Positions 34,800 through 43,738 of a stretch of DNA of 64,000 bases are shown here, one piece after another (positions within the stretch are counted from its first letter, which is position 1; each line of letters opens with the position of its first letter). A program made the translations under genes and the position numbers. The notes beneath the pieces were generated by a model that worked only from the letters and a program-made list of their open reading frames with translations, had not been told where the DNA came from and ran no database searches. The stretch is from VXYL01 sp965116935 (GTDB taxonomy: Bacteria > Pseudomonadota > Gammaproteobacteria > Pseudomonadales > Azotimanducaceae): positions 2,480,001 through 2,544,000 of the forward strand of contig OZ220737.1 of the NCBI GenBank assembly GCA_965116935.1, in the 5' to 3' direction.

Positions 34800-35377
34800 G
34801 ATTGGCGGGCGTCCCGCTCTGTGTCCGCCGCCACCTCGGTGGCCGCATCCGCACTCTCTTGCTTCGATGCCGGTTCGGTGCGGCGATGCTCGAACCCGGT
34901 GCCGAAGCCCTCGCGCGTCGCCGCCTCGTCGGTATCAGCATCCGGAGCTACTTGCAGAACACGCGTTTTCAGCCCGGCGCGGATCGGAGGCCGTGGCGCC
35001 GACGGCGCCGTATCGATGCCCAGCTCGTCGTCGTACAGTTCCAGCGCATCGACGCCAAGCACGGCACTCGCGTCTTTCAGAATGCGCCCAAAGCGCGCCC
35101 GCGAGCTGACCGGAATGCGGGTGGGTTCGCCGCTGGCCGCCATGCGCTTGCGCATCTCGACGAAGTACCAGCGCCGCTCTTCGTCGTCCATCGCCTCCCA
35201 CCGACCGCCGAGGTCGGAGAGTTGCTCGTCAGAAAACTGCGCAAACGGATTGGTGGCATCCACGGCCACGCCACCGTCCGCCGCAAACGCCCCCGAAGCC
35301 ACCAACACAAGCGCCGCCGGCGCATGTCGCCAGCGCCTTGCGCGCAAGTTTTTCGGCCTCGTTCGCGTGCAAATCAT
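34796..35377 (-). CDS. Small secreted DUF3106-like protein
   Basis: A 193-residue protein with a cleavable signal peptide (N-terminal Arg/Lys, hydrophobic APAALVLVASGAFA). The mature part begins with FAQFSDEQLSDLGGRWEAMDDEERRW, which resembles the DUF3106 helical repeat pattern, and ends in a disordered Glu/Ala/Thr-rich tail. It is first in an operon with ompR (ATGA overlap), envZ and an AsmA-like gene; a periplasmic accessory or sensor for that system is possible. The ATG at 35377 is chosen for the signal peptide; longer starts read through other sequence. Confidence 0.65.
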   Translation of the reverse strand: MICTRTRPKNLRARRWRHAPAALVLVASGAFAADGGVAVDATNPFAQFSDEQLSDLGGRWEAMDDEERRWYFVEMRKRMAASGEPTRIPVSSRARFGRILKDASAVLGVDALELYDDELGIDTAPSAPRPPIRAGLKTRVLQVAPDADTDEAATREGFGTGFEHRRTEPASKQESADAATEVAADTERDARQS

Positions 35378-35494
35378 CGGTATGCGTGGTTCCCCGCGAA
35401 ATCCCACCAGACCGGCCCCGCATGGGCCGCCGGGACAACCAAGTGAACCCCTTTGCGCGCCGAATTGCAACGGCGTTCGGCGAGCGCAAAGCAC

Positions 35495-35531
35495 AAAAAA
35501 AGGCTGGTGCGCCCGCTAGGACGCACCAGCC
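35495..35531 (-). terminator. Rho-independent terminator of the thiolase gene
   Basis: On the minus strand a perfect 10-base stem, GGCTGGTGCG/CGCACCAGCC, with a 10-base loop is followed by seven T. It lies about 75 bases past the thiolase stop. A second perfect 10-base hairpin, CTTCGGGCGG/CCGCCCGAAG with a 6-base loop (35565-35590), sits between the stop and the terminator. Confidence 0.88.
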
Positions 35532-35606
35532 CTGTCAGCCGTTGTGGCTTTGTGAGCCCGGCAGCTTCGGGCGGCTTGCACCGCCCGAAGTGCGACGGAC
35601 AGGTCG

Positions 35607-36794
35607 TTACGCGCGCTCGAAGAGGCCAGCGGCGCCTTGGCCGCCGCCGATGCACATCGTCACGACGCCATACTGCTTCTCGCGGCGTTGCAGCTCCCGC
35701 AGGATGGCGCCAGTGCAGCGTGAACCGGTCATGCCGAAGGGATGGCCGATGGAGATGCTGCCGCCGTTGACGTTGTACTTCTCGTTGTCGATGCCGAGCT
35801 TGTCGCGGGAGTACACGCACTGTGAGGCGAACGCTTCGTTCAGCTCCCACAGGTCGATGTCGTCCTGGCGCAGGCCCGCATTCTCGAGCAGACGCGGAAT
35901 GGCGAACACCGGGCCAATGCCCATTTCGTCCGGCTCGCAGGCAGCGACCGTGAAGCCACGATAGACGCCCATGGGCTGGATGCCGAGCTGATTGGCGCGC
36001 TCGGCGCTCATCAGCAAGGTCATGGATGCGCCGTCGGACAACTGCGATGCGTTGCCGGCGGTTACCGTGCCGTCTTCCTCGAAGGCCGGCTGCAGGCCCG
36101 CGAGCCCGTCCAAGGTGGTGGTCGGGCGGTTGCACTCGTCGCGGTCCACCGTGACTTCCGCCATGCTCTCCTCGCCGGTTTGCCGGTCCACCTGCTTCAT
36201 GGTCACCGTCATCGGCGCGATTTCCTCGTCGATGTAGCCGGCGGCCTGAGCCTTGGCATAGCGCACCTGGCTTTGCAGCGCGTATTCGTCCTGCATCTCG
36301 CGGGTGACTTGGTAGCGCCGGGCGACCACCTCGGCGGTGTTGCCCATTGCCATGAAGATCGCCGGCTTTTCTTCGATCAGGCGCGGATTGCGGGTATCGC
36401 TGCCGCGCGGCGACCGGGTTGCGCCGGAGATCGAGTCGACGCCGCCGGCCATGGCGATGTCGGTCTGACCGGAAGCAATCTGGTTCGAGGCGATGGCGAT
36501 CGACTGCAGGCCCGACGAGCAGAACCGGTTGATCGTCATGCCCGCTGTGGTGATCGGCAGCTTCGACAGCACGACTGCGAGCCGTGCCAGGTTGCCGTCC
36601 TGTTCGCCTGTGTGGTTGGCGGCCCCCACGACCACGTCCTCGACCTCTTGCGCCGAGACGTTGGGGTTGCGCTCCAGCAGCGCGTCGATGCAGTGGGCCA
36701 GCATGTCATCGGATCGCGTCAGGTTGAAGCTGCCGCGGTGGGACTTGGCGAGCCCCGTGCGGATGCTGTCTACGACTACGACTTCTCGTGCCAT
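35607..36794 (-). CDS. Acetyl-CoA acyltransferase (thiolase)
   Basis: A 395-residue thiolase that cleaves 3-ketoacyl-CoA, the last step of beta-oxidation, or runs the condensation. The nucleophilic Cys is in NRFCSSGLQS, His in GGSISIGHPFGMTG and the second Cys in VVTMCIGGGQGAAGLFE; NEAFASQ is the fourth block. Length is normal. No fadB partner is adjacent; the enoyl-CoA hydratase and MaoC genes at 29-32 kb may work with it. It ends before a strong terminator and is probably monocistronic. Confidence 0.93.
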   Translation of the reverse strand: MAREVVVVDSIRTGLAKSHRGSFNLTRSDDMLAHCIDALLERNPNVSAQEVEDVVVGAANHTGEQDGNLARLAVVLSKLPITTAGMTINRFCSSGLQSIAIASNQIASGQTDIAMAGGVDSISGATRSPRGSDTRNPRLIEEKPAIFMAMGNTAEVVARRYQVTREMQDEYALQSQVRYAKAQAAGYIDEEIAPMTVTMKQVDRQTGEESMAEVTVDRDECNRPTTTLDGLAGLQPAFEEDGTVTAGNASQLSDGASMTLLMSAERANQLGIQPMGVYRGFTVAACEPDEMGIGPVFAIPRLLENAGLRQDDIDLWELNEAFASQCVYSRDKLGIDNEKYNVNGGSISIGHPFGMTGSRCTGAILRELQRREKQYGVVTMCIGGGQGAAGLFERA

Positions 36795-36947
36795 TCGGTT
36801 TCCCCTTCCTCAAGGTGGTTCAGAAAACAAACGGCCCGTTCATCGAACCGTGCAAGCGGGCGAGTGTACCCAAAACGCCGCTGCATTGGGTGGCGGGATT
36901 GCGCCGAGTGCCCGCCTGTATCGATTAGACTTCGCCCGAGGTGACTA

Positions 36948-38429
36948 GTGGCAAAGATGCGCGACACGTCCCGGGACTTGAGAATCCCCAACATGCAAGA
37001 AGCAATGGACAACGTGCAGCACGCCGTCGAGCTACCGGAGCTGGCCGAATCCACGGCCTTTGCGGAACCTGCTGGCAATCGCGCGCGACAGGAGTTGCGC
37101 AAGCGGTTCGAAAGCCGCCTCGTTGTGCGTCACGACCTAAACCGGCGCTTGGTCTCGTATCAGGCCAACAAGGCCATGCCCGGGCTGCGTTGGCTGAAAT
37201 ACAAGGAAGGGTTCTCGGCGCACCTCGTGCAGGATGCACTGCGCTTGGCTGATGGCATGGTGCTCGACCCATTCGCGGGACTTTGCACCACCCCGTTGGT
37301 TGCGGGCGGTGCAAATCGCCCTGCCGTCGGCATCGAGATCATGCCGGTGGGCCCCCGGGTGGCACGGGCGGTCGGGGCATTGGCCCAGGGCGGCCAGAGC
37401 GATTCTCTCGCCAAAGGCGCAAAGCAGCTCTTGCGTGCTGTATCTGGCCGCCATAACGAACCTGATTTCGCGTTCCCGCACGTGCCTATCACTGCGAGCG
37501 CGTTTCCGGCGGAAACAGAAGATGCCATCTCTCGGGCCCGAGCCCATCTCGCCAAGCTAGAGTCCGGCCCGGTTCGCTCCATGCTCGATGTCGCGTGCAT
37601 GAGCGTGCTTGAGAGTGTCAGTTTCACCCGCAAGGACGGCCAGTACCTTCGCTGGGATCCGCGCTCCGGCAGGACGCTTCGCGGGCGCGGCATGGACAAG
37701 GGCCCCATGCCGGACTTCGCTGACGCACTTGCGGCTCGCCTCCACGAGATGCGCGCCGACATTCCCGCGCTCGCCAGATGCTACGGCGGCCGCGCGCCGC
37801 AAATTGTCGAAGGTTCCGCACTACAGGAACTTGGCCACCTGCCGGAACATTCGGTTGGGCTGACCATCACGTCGCCCCCCTACGCCAATCGCTACGACTA
37901 CACCCGCACCTATGCTCTGGAGTTGGCTTGGCTCGGCTACGACCGCGCGGCATTCGGTGCATTGCGGCAATCGCTCATCAGCGCGACGGTGGAGAACCGA
38001 GCAAAGGATGAAGTCCTGAGCGAGAGGTTTCCGCATCCTGAACTGCTCGCCAAGACACGGAGTTTGGTGTCATGCCAACCGGCCCTGTGTGAGGTGCTTG
38101 ACCGCCTGGAATCAAAGCGTGCAGAGCTCAGCAATCCGCACGTCATTCGCCTCGTGCGCAACTACGTTCTGGAGATGGCGATCATCGTGGCGGAACTTGC
38201 CCGGACAACCCGCTCGGGCGGCCGAGTTGTCATGGTGAACGACAACGTGCAGTACCACGGCGAGGAAGTACCCATCGACCTCATCCTGTCGGCCATCGCC
38301 GAAGAGTTCGGCCTTGAGTGCGAGCAGATCGGCGTGCTGCCACGCGGCAAGGGTAACGCAAGCCAACAGATGGGCCGTTTTGGTCGCCGAGAGATCCGCA
38401 AGTGCGTGTACCAATGGCGGAAGCGATGA
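36948..38429 (+). CDS. DNA modification methyltransferase (m4C-type) of a type II R-M system
   Basis: A 493-residue DNA methyltransferase. The AdoMet-binding motif I appears as VLDPFAGLCTTPL near residue 108, and the catalytic motif IV is ITSPPYANRYDYTRTYALE near residue 310; TSPPY points to N4-cytosine methylation. The order I then IV with a ~200-residue spacer, and the wording around TSPPY, resemble M.SmaI/M.XcyI-type enzymes. The start is probably the GTG at 36948 (GAGG 6 bases upstream) or an ATG at 36957. The restriction gene follows after 13 bases. Confidence 0.85.
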   Translation: MAKMRDTSRDLRIPNMQEAMDNVQHAVELPELAESTAFAEPAGNRARQELRKRFESRLVVRHDLNRRLVSYQANKAMPGLRWLKYKEGFSAHLVQDALRLADGMVLDPFAGLCTTPLVAGGANRPAVGIEIMPVGPRVARAVGALAQGGQSDSLAKGAKQLLRAVSGRHNEPDFAFPHVPITASAFPAETEDAISRARAHLAKLESGPVRSMLDVACMSVLESVSFTRKDGQYLRWDPRSGRTLRGRGMDKGPMPDFADALAARLHEMRADIPALARCYGGRAPQIVEGSALQELGHLPEHSVGLTITSPPYANRYDYTRTYALELAWLGYDRAAFGALRQSLISATVENRAKDEVLSERFPHPELLAKTRSLVSCQPALCEVLDRLESKRAELSNPHVIRLVRNYVLEMAIIVAELARTTRSGGRVVMVNDNVQYHGEEVPIDLILSAIAEEFGLECEQIGVLPRGKGNASQQMGRFGRREIRKCVYQWRKR

Positions 38430-38442
38430 GGTCACCGGCCTG

Positions 38443-39402
38443 ATGGCGGACGCAGACAAGCGGATTGAGGAAGCCGTGGATCGCTCGACCACGATTGCGG
38501 CCGAAATCGCAGAGCGAGCGGACGTGCGGATTAGGGAGGAAATCGAGCGCTATGCGAGGCACCTAGGCTACCGCAAGAAACTAGAGCGGCTCGCTATCGA
38601 TGGCGACGCATATCGCCGCGTCAAGGCGGCGAAGATTCGACCGCGGTTGGTGTTCGCCCATCCCAAGCTGCTCATGGATATGCCCAACGCCTCCCTGTAC
38701 TACCGCGGCATCGCACTCTTGCCGCGCAAGCGAGTTGCGGGCATCGCGGGCGCCGTGGATGGGTGGGAGCAGTCGCCGCCGACGGCTCGCATCACGAAGG
38801 AGAAGGCGCGCAGGCTCGCACGGCTATACAACCGCGTCATCAGTGCGGTCGTGCTTGATCGGTCGGAGTGGGGCGACGGTGACGCACCTCGCAACGTGCT
38901 GGCCAACGTCGGGATCACCGCCGATGGCGGGATGCGCAACGTTGTGGGGCAGCAGGCCGAGGCGGAGATCAAAGGTCGGATGCGCGAGTTCGCGGCGGCA
39001 GAGGACCTTGCCGTCGGGGCACTCGACGATCCAGCCAGCATGGAGCTGAGAGACGGCGTTACGATGCGGTTCGGATCGGAACCGGACATCGGCTTCGAGC
39101 GGGACGGTTCGTGGGCGCTCATCATCGAGATCAAGGGTGGCAAGGATCCTGCTGGTGCTTTGGAACGCCTTGGTGCGGTCAAGAAGACGTTCGACGAAGC
39201 ACCAAACGATTGCAGGAACTTCCTAGTGGTGGGAGTGGTGACGACGACGATGCGCGAGAGACTCGGGGAAATGCGCATGGAGAGACACTTTGAGATTGAC
39301 GAGTTGCGCGACCCCGGAACTTGGGACGAGTTTATGAATGAGATCTTCCACCACAGCTTGCGGATTGCACCGGAGATTGGCGTGCAGAGGGATCCGTCGT
39401 GA
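38443..39402 (+). CDS. Type II restriction endonuclease, XcyI-like, PD-(D/E)xK
   Basis: A 319-residue protein directly downstream of the methyltransferase. A PD-(D/E)xK nuclease core can be placed: EPDIGF (D215) followed by ALIIEIKGG (E229, K231). The N-terminal part is helical. General appearance and pairing with an m4C methylase suggest the XcyI family (recognition CCCGGG in XcyI), which is an inference; the actual site is unproven, and CCCGGG does occur in the window (for example near 37346). Its stop overlaps the start of the sugar dehydrogenase gene (GTGA). Confidence 0.72.
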   Translation: MADADKRIEEAVDRSTTIAAEIAERADVRIREEIERYARHLGYRKKLERLAIDGDAYRRVKAAKIRPRLVFAHPKLLMDMPNASLYYRGIALLPRKRVAGIAGAVDGWEQSPPTARITKEKARRLARLYNRVISAVVLDRSEWGDGDAPRNVLANVGITADGGMRNVVGQQAEAEIKGRMREFAAAEDLAVGALDDPASMELRDGVTMRFGSEPDIGFERDGSWALIIEIKGGKDPAGALERLGAVKKTFDEAPNDCRNFLVVGVVTTTMRERLGEMRMERHFEIDELRDPGTWDEFMNEIFHHSLRIAPEIGVQRDPS

Positions 39403-40832
39403 ACGGTCTGAATCCGCTTCGCGGTGCGGTGAGCGTGGTTGCTAGCTGGGCTGTCGCCTTGGGAGTGGCTGCCGAGGAAGGGCCGGAGGAGCTGGTCGAT
39501 CCGGTTCCCGAGACCATTGCCAAGGGCGACATCGTCGTCGGCGTGGTGCCGTTCGTGCGGGCGCCGCAGTCGTATGATCCGGTGAAGCCGCTTGGCACCA
39601 ACGATGCGTGGGCGCGGCTGCAGGGCCTTGCGGCGATTCCCGACGGTTCGGGGCGATTGGTGTTCAGCGACCTGCGCGGGCTGCTGTACGTTACCGACGC
39701 AAGTGGCGCAGAGCCGGCGGTTTATCTGGATTTGCGGCGCGAGGGCGTTGCGCTGCACAACCACGACTTTCCGAACGAAGCGGGGCTGCTCGGCTTCGCG
39801 TTCCATCCGGACTTCGCGGAGCCCGCCAAGCCCGGCTACGCCAAGTTCTACACCGCCTACAGTGCAGCGCCAGAGACTCTCGCCGAGGTCATTTCCGGCA
39901 GCAATCAGCAGAGCGTGATTCGCGAATGGACCATCGCCGATCCCGGTGCCACTGCCTTCGTGGGCACCGCGCGGGAAGTGTTCCGGGTGAGTCAGTTCGC
40001 GCTCACCCACAACATCGGCACCATCGCCTTCAACCCAACAGCCGGTCCCGGGTCCGACGACTACGGGCTCCTCTACGTCTGTCTCGGCGATGGCGGCGGC
40101 GCCAACGATCCGCAGAAGAACGGCCAGAATCCCGACACGCTGCTGAGCGCCATCCTGCGCATCGATCCCTTGGGCGATGCCAAGGGCGAGTACGGCGTTC
40201 CGCAAGACAATCCGTTCGCGGACGGCGAGGGCGGGGCACCGGAGGTGTGGGCTTGGGGCCTGCGCCATGCACAGCAGTTCTCCTGGGACACCGACGGCCG
40301 AATGTTCATCAACGACATCGGCCAGGATCAGGTGGAAGAGGTGAATCTCGGTGTTCCCGGCGGCAATTACGGCTGGCCAGTTCGCGAGGGTACGTTCGCC
40401 ACAGCCCAGGGCAGCGCTGGCACGCGGCTCGGCTCGGTGTATGCGCGCCCGGACGAGGAGCCGGGGCGGTTCGTCTATCCCGTGGCGCAGTACGACCATG
40501 GCGAGGGCTTCGCCATCGGCAGCGGCTTCGTCTATCGCGGCGAGGGCATCCCGGAACTGCGCGGGCGCTATGTCTTCGGCGACATCACGCTTGGGCGCAT
40601 CTTCCACATCGACGCGGACGACCTGACGCCGGGAGAGCCGGCAACCATCAGCGAACTGCGCCTGATGGTGGACGGCGAGGAGCGGGAACTGATCGACCTC
40701 GCCGGCTACACCAACACATACCATGCCGACATCCCGCGCGTGGACTTGCGCATGGGCATGGATGCCGAGGGCGAGATCTACCTACTAACCAAGGGCGACG
40801 GCTGGATCCGTAAGCTCGTCGCCGCCAACTGA
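39399..40832 (+). CDS. PQQ-type sugar dehydrogenase (glucose/sorbosone dehydrogenase family)
   Basis: A 477-residue six-bladed propeller of the soluble aldose dehydrogenase family. The N-terminus has a signal peptide (VVASWAVALGVAA). Family blocks include EAGLLGFAFHPDF, YVCLGDGGG, GLRHAQQFSWD, GQDQVEEVNL and NYGWPVREG. It would oxidise a sugar or similar polyol in the periplasm with PQQ. The GTG at 39399 overlaps the restriction gene by 4 bases; a start a few codons later is possible. Cytochrome c-prime lies 33 bases downstream and could be a co-transcribed electron carrier. Confidence 0.85.
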   Translation: MNGLNPLRGAVSVVASWAVALGVAAEEGPEELVDPVPETIAKGDIVVGVVPFVRAPQSYDPVKPLGTNDAWARLQGLAAIPDGSGRLVFSDLRGLLYVTDASGAEPAVYLDLRREGVALHNHDFPNEAGLLGFAFHPDFAEPAKPGYAKFYTAYSAAPETLAEVISGSNQQSVIREWTIADPGATAFVGTAREVFRVSQFALTHNIGTIAFNPTAGPGSDDYGLLYVCLGDGGGANDPQKNGQNPDTLLSAILRIDPLGDAKGEYGVPQDNPFADGEGGAPEVWAWGLRHAQQFSWDTDGRMFINDIGQDQVEEVNLGVPGGNYGWPVREGTFATAQGSAGTRLGSVYARPDEEPGRFVYPVAQYDHGEGFAIGSGFVYRGEGIPELRGRYVFGDITLGRIFHIDADDLTPGEPATISELRLMVDGEERELIDLAGYTNTYHADIPRVDLRMGMDAEGEIYLLTKGDGWIRKLVAAN

Positions 40833-40865
40833 AGCCACGACCCAACCACCAAGGAGAAACCCAAA

Positions 40866-41288
40866 ATGCGCATTTCGACGACTCTTGCCGGGGTGGCGAG
40901 CCTCTTGGCCCTCAATGCCATCGCCGAGGCCGACGCCGAGTACCGCAAGCACGCGATGCAGGCCGTGGGCGGCCACATGCAGGCCATCGTCAAGATCATC
41001 CGCGGCGAGGTGCCCCACGCCGACCACCTGCCGATGCACGGCAACGCGATGGCGGACCTCGCGGAGACTGCGGGGTCCTTGTTCCCGGAAGGCTCGGAGG
41101 GCGGCGATGCACTGCCCGCCATCTGGGAAGACCCGGAAGACTTCGCCGAGAAAATCGAGGCGTTCCGCACCGCCGCCCAAGAGTTCAAGGAAGCCGCCGC
41201 CGGCGGCAACATGGCTGAGGCCGGCGCAGCGCTGCAGGGCCTCGGCGGCGCCTGCAAGGGCTGCCACGACGACTACCGGCAGGAGTAG
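40866..41288 (+). CDS. Cytochrome c-prime (class II)
   Basis: A 140-residue periplasmic haem protein with a signal peptide (MRISTTLAGVASLLALNAIAEA) and a four-helix-bundle sequence. The single haem site GGACKGCHDDYR is at the C-terminus, as in class II cytochromes. Position and length match cytochrome c-prime, which binds NO and may protect against it. AAGGAG is placed 8 bases before the ATG. A cytochrome b561 gene faces it at 41.8-42.4 kb, the usual redox partner in other proteobacteria. Confidence 0.93.
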   Translation: MRISTTLAGVASLLALNAIAEADAEYRKHAMQAVGGHMQAIVKIIRGEVPHADHLPMHGNAMADLAETAGSLFPEGSEGGDALPAIWEDPEDFAEKIEAFRTAAQEFKEAAAGGNMAEAGAALQGLGGACKGCHDDYRQE

Positions 41289-41339
41289 CCAAAGGCCGGC
41301 GCGTGCGTCGGTTTCGGTAACTCAAGGGGACTGGGGACC

Positions 41340-41548
41340 CGGAGGGAGGGCGTCTCGCCCTCCAGAGGCCCGGACTAAGTCCGACACGCTCCTCGCGTTG
41401 GTGGCGTTGTTTGAGGCTGGTGCGTTGTTGGCATTGTCTGGGACGCATGTAGCGGTGGCATCGGCCGGCTCCGCTGCGTACGCGCCTTCGGCACGCTTGG
41501 AGGGCGGGACGTCCTCCCTCCGAAGGTCCGCGCCAAGTCCGACGGCTG
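41340..41548. repeat. Family B dispersed repeat, reversed copy
   Basis: GGAGGGAGGGCGTCTCGCCC starts at 41341, and a reversed long copy follows at about 41390-41535 (CTTGGAGGGCGGGACGTCCT and preceding GCTCCGCTGCGTACGCGCC). Read rightwards it encodes a peptide with ALLALSGT and APSARLEGG, matching the minus-strand frame of the copy at 25.2 kb. It abuts the MITE-like element. Confidence 0.7.
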
Positions 41549-41727
41549 CTAGGGCGTGTTAACACTTGTCGCCAAGAAGGCACACTTTATCCATTTAAAT
41601 CAATCACCTATGGAGCGCCATCGGCAGCCTTCGAGTTTGCCGACTGGATCGACCGTTCGTCGTGCATCCCATTGAATCTACTAGGGATGCAGTGGCAACG
41701 GCAGCGCGTAGTGTGAACACGCCCTAG
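41549..41727. mobile_element. MITE-like element, ~179 bp
   Basis: The ends are inverted repeats: CTAGGGCGTGTTAACACT at 41549 and AGTGTGAACACGCCCTAG ending at 41727, matching at about 16 of 18 positions. A TA or CTA at each edge could be the target duplication, as in IS5/IS427-group elements whose ends commonly contain GGGCGTGTT. The interior is visibly richer in A+T (TTTATCCATTTAAATCAATC) than the surroundings and has no gene. No full-length parent element is in the window. Confidence 0.7.
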
Positions 41728-41755
41728 GGCCAGAACATCAAGGGGATCGGGGACA

Positions 41756-42409
41756 TCAGTCGGGTAGGGCGACCACAGTCGCGACGGCAGCTAGGAGGGT
41801 GGCTGCGGCGCGCCAGGCATAGTGCGGAGTCGGCGGCACGTCGACGGCCTTTGTGCCGGTGAACATCGACAGGGGGGTCGGGTCCCGCAGGGCGCCATAG
41901 ACGATGTGCGCGGCTACATGCGTGGAGACCAGGGCCACGATGAGCCAGTGGGCGCGGTTGTGGATGAACGTGGCGTTGCGGGCGAGTTCGAGGGAGACCC
42001 ACTGCCGCAGGGGGCCTTCGGTGAAGATCTCGTCGGTGGCGAAGAGGCCCGTACTCACTTGCAGGGCCACGATTGCGAGCAGCAGCCCAACCAGGGCGAT
42101 GCCCGGTGCGGTGTGGGGCGCGGGCGGGTTTCTGCCGCGGAAGTGGTTCAGGATGGCGCCGGGAGAGGTGCGGTAGTTCGAGAGCCTCGCGTAGAGGCCC
42201 CCCCAGATGGCCCAGCCGATGCGGAACACCAGCAGGCCCAAGGCGAGGGTGCCGGAGCGGACATGCCACTCCAATAGGCCAATGTCGCCGATGAGCCCGG
42301 TGGTTAGCGAGAAGACGACCACGATGGCGAAGGCCCAGTGCCAGATGCGCAAGGGCCAGTCCCAGATCAGCGATTTGGTCGTCCGGGCGTCGTCGCCGGC
42401 GGCTGGCAT
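41756..42409 (-). CDS. Cytochrome b561-type membrane protein
   Basis: A 217-residue di-haem membrane protein. WDWPLRIWHWAFAIVVVFSLTTG opens the first helix with its haem-ligand His; further helices include GTLALGLLVFRIGWAIWGGLY and HWLIVALVSTHVAAHIVYG with another His pair. It resembles the prokaryotic cytochrome b561/hydrogenase cytochrome b family that passes electrons between quinone and soluble cytochromes. It faces the cytochrome c-prime gene with the MITE and repeats between. An N-terminal disordered stretch precedes the first helix. Confidence 0.88.
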   Translation of the reverse strand: MPAAGDDARTTKSLIWDWPLRIWHWAFAIVVVFSLTTGLIGDIGLLEWHVRSGTLALGLLVFRIGWAIWGGLYARLSNYRTSPGAILNHFRGRNPPAPHTAPGIALVGLLLAIVALQVSTGLFATDEIFTEGPLRQWVSLELARNATFIHNRAHWLIVALVSTHVAAHIVYGALRDPTPLSMFTGTKAVDVPPTPHYAWRAAATLLAAVATVVALPD

Positions 42410-42448
42410 GGTGACCGACGAAGAGGAGAGTGGGTGTAGCGCCTCGCG

Positions 42449-43621
42449 TCAGCCGGCCGCCGCCTGCGCCTGACCCACGTCGTCCAGCCGATAGATGCGT
42501 CGCACGTTGTCGCCGAGCACCTTGGCCCGCACCGGCGGCGTCAGGCGATTGGCGTAGGCGGTGAGATCGTCCACCCACGTGTGCGGATGATCGGGGTGCG
42601 GGTAGTCCGTGGCCCACATGAAGTTGTCGGCGCCCACGTGGTCGATGATGAACGGGGCGGCGGTTTCGTCCGGGTCGCCGGAGATGAAGCACTGGCGACG
42701 GAAGTACTCGGTGAAGGCAGGGCGCTTGCCGGCAAGGTTGACCGAGCGCGCATGGGCGTCCAAGCGGTCGAGCATGGCGCCGATCCAGCCGGAGCCGGCT
42801 TCGAGCACACCCAGGCGAAGCTCGGGGAAGCGATCCAGCGTGCCGAGGGCCATGAACGAGATCAGCGCCTGCTGGACGATGGAGCGCAGCCAGATCATGG
42901 CGGCTGGGGCCATGCCTTCCGTGGGCCAGTCGAAGATGCCGGCCGCTGCTGCGTGCGGGTGAAAGGTGGGGTGAATCGCCAGCGGCACGTCGAGTTCCAC
43001 GCACTTGGCGAACAGCACGTCGTGGTCGGGATGGCCGTGAATCACCCGGTTGTGGTTGAACGGGTTGATCCAGCCGCCCTTGCAGCCGTCCTTGACGGCG
43101 CGTTCGAGTTCGGCGGCGGAGCCTTCCGGGTCCAGCAGCGTCAGCATGGCGATGGGCACGAGACGCCCGCCGCTGCCGCGACAGAAATCCGCAATCCATC
43201 GGTTGTAGGCGCGAGCGTAGGCGAGGGTGATCTCGGGGTCGGTCTCCTCCACCTCCCACAGCAGGCAGATGGTGGGGTAGAGGAGCGAACAGGCAAGGTT
43301 CTCCTGATCCATGAGGTGCAGGCGGTCGCCCGCGTCGCATGCGCCGAGGGGCATACTGTCGGCATAGCGGCGCTCGGGGCTGGGTTTCAGGTCTTCGGCC
43401 CCCATCGCGCCCATGATGCCGAGGGAGCCCTTGCGCGTGCGCTCGGACGGCTTGCCGTTGATTTCGAGGTACTCGAGGCCGTCGTCATCGACGCGAATGC
43501 GCAGGGCGCGGTCCAGGTACTTCGCTTCGAGGTAGTTCTCCCAAAGGTCCGGCGGCTCCAATACGTGGCCGTCGGCATCGATGGTGCCATCGTAGGGGAA
43601 CCGCTTGATTTCGTAGGCCAT
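42449..43621 (-). CDS. Amidohydrolase family 2 (metal-dependent hydrolase/decarboxylase)
   Basis: A 390-residue TIM-barrel amidohydrolase of the ACMSD/2-pyrone-dicarboxylate type. The first metal motif is degenerate, IDADGHVLEPPDLW (D-x-D-x-H); further ligands appear as LAIHPTFHPH and the C-terminal WATDYPHPDHPHT. Members decarboxylate or hydrolyse aromatic-catabolism intermediates. The ATG at 43621 is preceded by GGAGGG. It starts 39 bases upstream of the b561 gene on the same strand, but a functional tie is not evident. Confidence 0.87.
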   Translation of the reverse strand: MAYEIKRFPYDGTIDADGHVLEPPDLWENYLEAKYLDRALRIRVDDDGLEYLEINGKPSERTRKGSLGIMGAMGAEDLKPSPERRYADSMPLGACDAGDRLHLMDQENLACSLLYPTICLLWEVEETDPEITLAYARAYNRWIADFCRGSGGRLVPIAMLTLLDPEGSAAELERAVKDGCKGGWINPFNHNRVIHGHPDHDVLFAKCVELDVPLAIHPTFHPHAAAAGIFDWPTEGMAPAAMIWLRSIVQQALISFMALGTLDRFPELRLGVLEAGSGWIGAMLDRLDAHARSVNLAGKRPAFTEYFRRQCFISGDPDETAAPFIIDHVGADNFMWATDYPHPDHPHTWVDDLTAYANRLTPPVRAKVLGDNVRRIYRLDDVGQAQAAAG

Positions 43622-43738
43622 CGTCTCCCTCCCACAAGAGCCTTGGCCGATCATGCGAGCAAACGGGGGCGCACGGCAAGTGTTTTGGTGGGTGACAATC
43701 GGCGTCGGCAGCCGTCGTTTCGAGAGGATCCCCTGACC

